DNA of 9,441 nucleotides from Bacteroides sp. CAG:530. GTDB lineage: Bacteria; Bacteroidota; Bacteroidia; Bacteroidales; Bacteroidaceae. This document shows, piece by piece, positions 5,983-9,441 of the stretch. Position 1 is the first letter of the stretch; the number at the start of each line of letters is the position of its first letter. A program made the translations under genes and the position numbers. The notes beneath the pieces are model-generated. The model was not told the DNA's origin. It saw only the letters and a list, made by a program, of their open reading frames with translations, and did not search any database. Where the stretch lies: positions 12,415 to 21,855 of the forward strand of contig FR881212.1 of assembly GCA_000434735.1 (NCBI GenBank), read 5' to 3'.

Positions 5983-6459
5983 ATGAGAAAAGCAAAACCA
6001 AAAAAACGTGTGATCCTTCCGGATCCAGTATTCAACGATCAGAAGGTTTCTAAATTCGTAAACCACCTGATGTATGATGGTAAGAAAAATACTTCTTACG
6101 AAATATTCTACGATGCATTGAACTCAATCGAAGCTAAGCTTCCGGGTGAAGAGAAATCAGCTCTCGAAGTATGGAAGAAAGCTCTTGAAAATGTAACTCC
6201 GCAGTTGGAAGTTAAGTCTCGCCGTATCGGTGGTGCTACATTCCAGGTTCCTACAGAAATTCGTCCCGACCGTAAAGAATCGATCTCTATGAAGAATTTG
6301 ATCGCTTTCGCACGTAAACGTGGAGGAAAGTGTATGTCAGATAAGTTGGCAGCTGAAATCCTCGACGCTTATAACGAACAGGGTGGCGCTTTCAAACGTA
6401 AAGAAGATATGCACCGTATGGCAGAAGCTAACCGTGCATTCGCTCACTTCAGATTCTAA
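5983..6459 (+). CDS. rpsG: Small ribosomal subunit protein S7
   Basis: S7 nucleates folding of the 3' major domain of 16S rRNA in the 30S subunit and lines the exit site. The 158-aa product has the usual basic start (MRKAKPKKR), then PDPVFNDQKVSKFVNHLMYDGKK, the central VKSRRIGGATFQVPTEIRPDR region with the rRNA-binding beta ribbon, and the C-terminal helix HRMAEANRAFAHFRF. Length and domain order are normal for bacteria. The ATG at 5983 is the only start that gives the conserved N-terminus. It lies 150 bases after rpsL and 32 bases before fusA and is most likely in the same transcript. S7 is a known translational repressor of this operon in E. coli. Confidence 0.98.
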   Translation: MRKAKPKKRVILPDPVFNDQKVSKFVNHLMYDGKKNTSYEIFYDALNSIEAKLPGEEKSALEVWKKALENVTPQLEVKSRRIGGATFQVPTEIRPDRKESISMKNLIAFARKRGGKCMSDKLAAEILDAYNEQGGAFKRKEDMHRMAEANRAFAHFRF

Positions 6460-6491
6460 TCAAGTACTAATTTTAATAAGAAGGAACAAAA

Positions 6492-8609
6492 ATGGCTAAA
6501 CATGATTTGCATTTGACCCGTAATATCGGTATCATGGCGCACATTGATGCTGGTAAGACGACAACTTCAGAACGTATCTTGTTTTACACTGGTCTGACTC
6601 ATAAAATCGGTGAGGTTCATGACGGTGCTGCAACTATGGACTGGATGGCTCAGGAGCAGGAGCGTGGTATTACTATTACCTCTGCTGCTACTACAACTTT
6701 CTGGAAATATGCAGGAAACAAGTATAAGATTAACTTGATTGACACTCCGGGACACGTGGACTTTACTGCTGAGGTAGAACGTTCACTCCGTGTTCTTGAC
6801 GGTGCTGTTGCTGCTTACTGTGCTGTTGGTGGTGTAGAACCTCAGTCAGAAACTGTATGGCGTCAGGCTGATAAATATAATGTGCCTCGTATCGGTTATG
6901 TAAACAAAATGGACCGTTCTGGTGCTGACTTCTTCGAAGTTGTTCGCCAGATGAAAGACGTTTTGGGTGCTAATGCGTGTCCGGTGGTAATTCCTATTGG
7001 TGCAGAAGAATCTTTCAAAGGTGTAGTTGACCTGATTAAGATGAAAGCTATCTTGTGGCACGATGAAACAATGGGTGCTGACTACGAAGTAGACGAAATC
7101 CCTGCAAACTTGGTTGACGAAGCTCAGGAATGGCGTGATAAGATGCTTGAAAAGGTAGCTGAATTCGACGAAGCTTTGATGGAAAAATACTTCGACGATC
7201 CTTCTACTATTACTGAAGAAGAAATTTTGCGTGCATTGCGTGCCGGAACATTGAAGATGGAAATCGTGCCTATGTTGTGCGGTTCTTCATTCAAGAACAA
7301 AGGTGTTCAGACATTGCTTGACTACGTTTGTGCATTCCTTCCTTCTCCATTGGATACTCCTAATATCGTAGGTACTAATCCTACAACAGGAGAAGAAGAG
7401 GATCGTAAACCAGATGAAGACGAAAAAACTGCAGCTTTGGCATTTAAGATTGCAACTGACCCGTACGTTGGTCGTTTGACTTTCTTCCGTGTTTACTCTG
7501 GTAAGGTTGAAGCAGGTTCTTATATCTACAACACTCGCTCTGGTAAGAAAGAACGTGTATCACGTTTGTTCCAGATGCACTCTAACAAGCAGAACCCTGT
7601 TGAAGTAATTTCTGCTGGTGATATCGGTGCAGGTGTTGGTTTCAAAGATATCCGTACTGGTGATACTTTGTGCGACGAAACAGCTCCTATCGTTCTTGAA
7701 TCTATGGACTTCCCAGATCCGGTTATCGGTATCGCAGTTGAGCCTAAGACTCAGAAAGACCTCGATAAGTTGTCTAACGGTTTGGCTAAGCTGGCTGAAG
7801 AAGACCCGACATTTACTGTTAAAACTGACGAACAGACTGGTCAGACAGTTATCTCTGGTATGGGTGAGCTTCACTTGGATATCATTATCGACCGTTTGAA
7901 ACGTGAATTCAAGGTTGAATGTAACCAGGGTCGTCCTCAGGTTAACTATAAAGAAGCTATCACTAAGACTGTTGAGCTTCGTGAAGTTTACAAGAAACAG
8001 TCGGGTGGTCGTGGTAAGTTCGCTGACATCATCGTATCTGTAGGTCCAGTTGATGAAGATTTCAAACAGGGCGGTTTGCAGTTTATCGATGAAGTTAAGG
8101 GTGGTAACGTGCCTAAGGAATTCATCCCTTCAGTACAGAAAGGTTTCCAGACTGCAATGAAGAACGGTGTATTGGCAGGCTTCCCTGTTGATTCATTGAA
8201 GGTTGTCTTGAAGGATGGTTCATTCCACCCGGTAGACTCTGACCAGTTGTCTTTCGAAATCTGTGCAATTCAGGCTTACAAGAATGCTTGTGCTAAGGCA
8301 GGACCGGTTCTTATGGAACCTATCATGAAGCTTGAAGTTGTAACTCCGGAAGAAAACATGGGTGATGTAATCGGTGACTTGAACAAGCGTCGTGGCCAGG
8401 TAGAAGGTATGGAAACAAGCCGTTCTGGTGCTCGTATCGTTAAAGCAATGGTTCCACTGTCAGAAATGTTCGGTTATGTAACTGCTTTGCGTACTATCAC
8501 TTCTGGTCGTGCAACATCTTCTATGACTTATAATCATCACGCTCAGGTATCTTCTTCTATCGCTAAGACAGTTCTTGAAGAAGTTAAGGGACGTACTGAT
8601 TTGATTTAA
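6492..8609 (+). CDS. fusA: Translation elongation factor G
   Basis: Cytoplasmic GTPase that moves tRNAs and mRNA through the ribosome and works with ribosome recycling factor. The 705-aa product has the full five-domain layout. GTPase motifs are intact: AHIDAGKTT (16-24), RGITIT (58-63), DTPGH (84-88), NKMD (138-141) and GSSF (264-267). Domain II includes DPYVGRLTFFRVYSG, domain III has GMGELHLDII, domain IV starts near NQGRPQVNYKE (478-488), and domain V includes EPIMKLEVVTPEENMGDVIGDLNKRRG. The position between rpsG and rpsJ marks it as the canonical housekeeping EF-G; Bacteroides also has a second EF-G-like paralogue elsewhere (family knowledge). The spacer before it is A-rich with AAGAAGGA at 6480-6486, one of the few Shine-Dalgarno-like sequences in the window. 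No tuf gene follows. Confidence 0.98.
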   Translation: MAKHDLHLTRNIGIMAHIDAGKTTTSERILFYTGLTHKIGEVHDGAATMDWMAQEQERGITITSAATTTFWKYAGNKYKINLIDTPGHVDFTAEVERSLRVLDGAVAAYCAVGGVEPQSETVWRQADKYNVPRIGYVNKMDRSGADFFEVVRQMKDVLGANACPVVIPIGAEESFKGVVDLIKMKAILWHDETMGADYEVDEIPANLVDEAQEWRDKMLEKVAEFDEALMEKYFDDPSTITEEEILRALRAGTLKMEIVPMLCGSSFKNKGVQTLLDYVCAFLPSPLDTPNIVGTNPTTGEEEDRKPDEDEKTAALAFKIATDPYVGRLTFFRVYSGKVEAGSYIYNTRSGKKERVSRLFQMHSNKQNPVEVISAGDIGAGVGFKDIRTGDTLCDETAPIVLESMDFPDPVIGIAVEPKTQKDLDKLSNGLAKLAEEDPTFTVKTDEQTGQTVISGMGELHLDIIIDRLKREFKVECNQGRPQVNYKEAITKTVELREVYKKQSGGRGKFADIIVSVGPVDEDFKQGGLQFIDEVKGGNVPKEFIPSVQKGFQTAMKNGVLAGFPVDSLKVVLKDGSFHPVDSDQLSFEICAIQAYKNACAKAGPVLMEPIMKLEVVTPEENMGDVIGDLNKRRGQVEGMETSRSGARIVKAMVPLSEMFGYVTALRTITSGRATSSMTYNHHAQVSSSIAKTVLEEVKGRTDLI

Positions 8610-8623
8610 TATAAAAAATAGCT

Positions 8624-8669
8624 TGAAGCCTACGAGGGTTAGCGAATGACTCTTAACCCTCGTGCTTCA
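8624..8669 (+). promoter_or_regulatory. Long imperfect hairpin between fusA and rpsJ
   Basis: TGAAGC (8624-8629) pairs with GCTTCA (8664-8669). After a two-base bulge (8630-8631), ACGAGGGTTA (8632-8641) pairs with TAACCCTCGT (8654-8663), leaving a loop of about 12 bases. In total 16 Watson-Crick pairs are formed. No T run follows, so it is not a standard intrinsic terminator. It lies at the junction between the str-type and S10-type gene groups, with no promoter match between it and rpsJ. It may be an attenuator, a processing site or a transcript-stabilising structure. Confidence 0.6.
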
Positions 8670-8699
8670 TCTTGTTCACAATAATAATTTAATAAACTA

Positions 8700-9005
8700 A
8701 TGAGTCAGAAAATTAGAATTAAGCTGAAATCTTACGATCACAACTTGGTTGACAAGTCGGCTGAGAAAATTGTAAGAACTGTGAAGGCTACTGGCGCTAT
8801 CGTAAGCGGTCCTATTCCATTGCCTACACACAAACGTATCTTTACTGTAAACCGTTCGACTTTCGTTAACAAGAAGTCACGTGAACAGTTCGAATTGTCT
8901 TCTTACAAGAGACTGATTGACATCTACAGCTCAACTGCAAAGACTGTTGACGCTTTGATGAAATTGGAATTGCCTAGTGGAGTAGAAGTAGAAATTAAAG
9001 TTTAA
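8700..9005 (+). CDS. rpsJ: Small ribosomal subunit protein S10
   Basis: S10 of the 30S subunit; in many bacteria it also acts with NusB in transcription antitermination. The 101-aa product is of normal length and shows MSQKIRIKLKSYDHNLVDKS at the N-terminus, the extended loop region SGPIPLPTHKRIFTVNRS, and the C-terminal part KRLIDIYSSTAKTVDALMKLELPSGVEVEIKV. It follows fusA by 90 bases containing a hairpin and precedes rplC by 21 bases. In E. coli it is the first gene of the S10 operon; here it appears to be joined to the str-type genes upstream, because I see no separate promoter. The ATG at 8700 gives the standard N-terminus. Confidence 0.98.
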   Translation: MSQKIRIKLKSYDHNLVDKSAEKIVRTVKATGAIVSGPIPLPTHKRIFTVNRSTFVNKKSREQFELSSYKRLIDIYSSTAKTVDALMKLELPSGVEVEIKV

Positions 9006-9026
9006 TGTTTAAAAAAGAAAACTGAA

Positions 9027-9441
9027 ATGCCAGGATTATTAGGAAAGAAAATCGGAATGACATCCGTTTTCAGTGCTGATGGTAAAAATGTACCATGCAC
9101 TGTTATCGAAGCTGGTCCTTGTGTGGTTACTCAAATCAAGAGTGTAGAAAAAGATGGCTATGCAGCTGTTCAGGTAGGTTTCCAGGACAAGAAGGAAAAA
9201 CATACTACCAAGCCGATGATGGGTCATTTTAAGAAAGCTGGAGTAACTCCAAAGAGACACTTGGCCGAGTTCAAAGATTTCTCAGGTGAATTGAATTTAG
9301 GTGACACTATCACTGTAGAATTGTTCAACGACACTAACTATGTAGATGTTGTTGGTACTTCTAAGGGTAAAGGTTTCCAGGGTGTTGTAAAACGTCATGG
9401 TTTCGGTGGTGTAGGCCAGACTACTCACGGTCAGCACAACC
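9027..9441 (+). CDS. rplC: Large ribosomal subunit protein L3, 3' partial
   Basis: L3 of the 50S subunit, an early assembly protein that reaches towards the peptidyl transferase centre. The frame from the ATG at 9027 gives 138 complete codons and runs off the right edge; bacterial L3 is usually about 205-210 aa, so roughly one third is missing. The start PGLLGKKIGMTSVF and the late stretch VGTSKGKGFQGVVKRHGFGGVGQ followed by THGQHN are diagnostic of L3. The gene is 21 bases downstream of rpsJ in the conserved S10-operon order, so rplD, rplW and rplB would be expected next outside the window. Confidence 0.97.
   Translation, partial: MPGLLGKKIGMTSVFSADGKNVPCTVIEAGPCVVTQIKSVEKDGYAAVQVGFQDKKEKHTTKPMMGHFKKAGVTPKRHLAEFKDFSGELNLGDTITVELFNDTNYVDVVGTSKGKGFQGVVKRHGFGGVGQTTHGQHN

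Noticed and set aside
7560..7899. Overlapping open frames on both strands inside fusA (about 93 and 104 codons)
   Set aside because: They are shadows of a full-length EF-G gene and show no recognisable protein features.
1..9441. Search for mobile elements, CRISPR arrays, phage genes, toxin-antitoxin pairs or tRNA genes
   Set aside because: No transposase or integrase motifs, no regularly spaced repeats, no cloverleaf and no paired small genes were seen; the coding content is accounted for by the genes listed.

Overview
The window looks like chromosomal DNA of a member of the Bacteroidales (Bacteroides, Phocaeicola, Prevotella or a close relative). The grounds are two intergenic sites that match the Bacteroides sigma-factor promoter (TTTG, about 19-21 bases, TAnnTTTG), A-rich start regions with little Shine-Dalgarno character, a DUF3467 gene next to rpsL, and fusA leading directly to rpsJ and rplC with no tuf between them. 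All convincing genes are on the + strand. I see no mobile element, CRISPR array, tRNA or rRNA gene.

Region 1 (1-4780) is a compact catabolic operon. It starts inside a long-chain polyol dehydrogenase of the mannitol 2-dehydrogenase family, cut by the window's left edge. Next come a 12-helix sugar transporter of the fucose/glucose-galactose permease type, a PfkB-family fructokinase, a predicted outer-membrane beta-barrel protein whose start overlaps the kinase stop (ATGA), and a small glyoxalase-fold (VOC) protein. A hairpin at 4741-4770 probably ends the transcript. The simplest reading is uptake of mannitol or a related polyol, oxidation to fructose, and phosphorylation to fructose 6-phosphate for glycolysis, with the barrel protein as a possible outer-membrane entry route.

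Region 2 (4807-5290) is a single-gene unit: a Bacteroides-type promoter, a DUF3467 gene of unknown function (113 aa from the ATG at 4882), and a strong intrinsic terminator.

Region 3 (5300-9441) is the start of the large ribosomal-protein cluster. It has its own promoter and a leader of about 80 bases, then rpsL (S12), rpsG (S7), fusA (EF-G), rpsJ (S10) and a partial rplC (L3). Two non-coding stretches stand out. The 150-base rpsL-rpsG spacer has a hairpin and short sequences resembling the S7-binding part of 16S rRNA. The fusA-rpsJ spacer has a long imperfect hairpin at the str/S10 operon junction.

Most of the window is ordinary core and catabolic gene content. I found no clear sign of a wholly new multi-gene system. 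The best leads are the barrel protein in the polyol operon, the transporter lacking the acidic residues that couple protons in FucP, and the candidate regulatory RNA structures in the ribosomal cluster.
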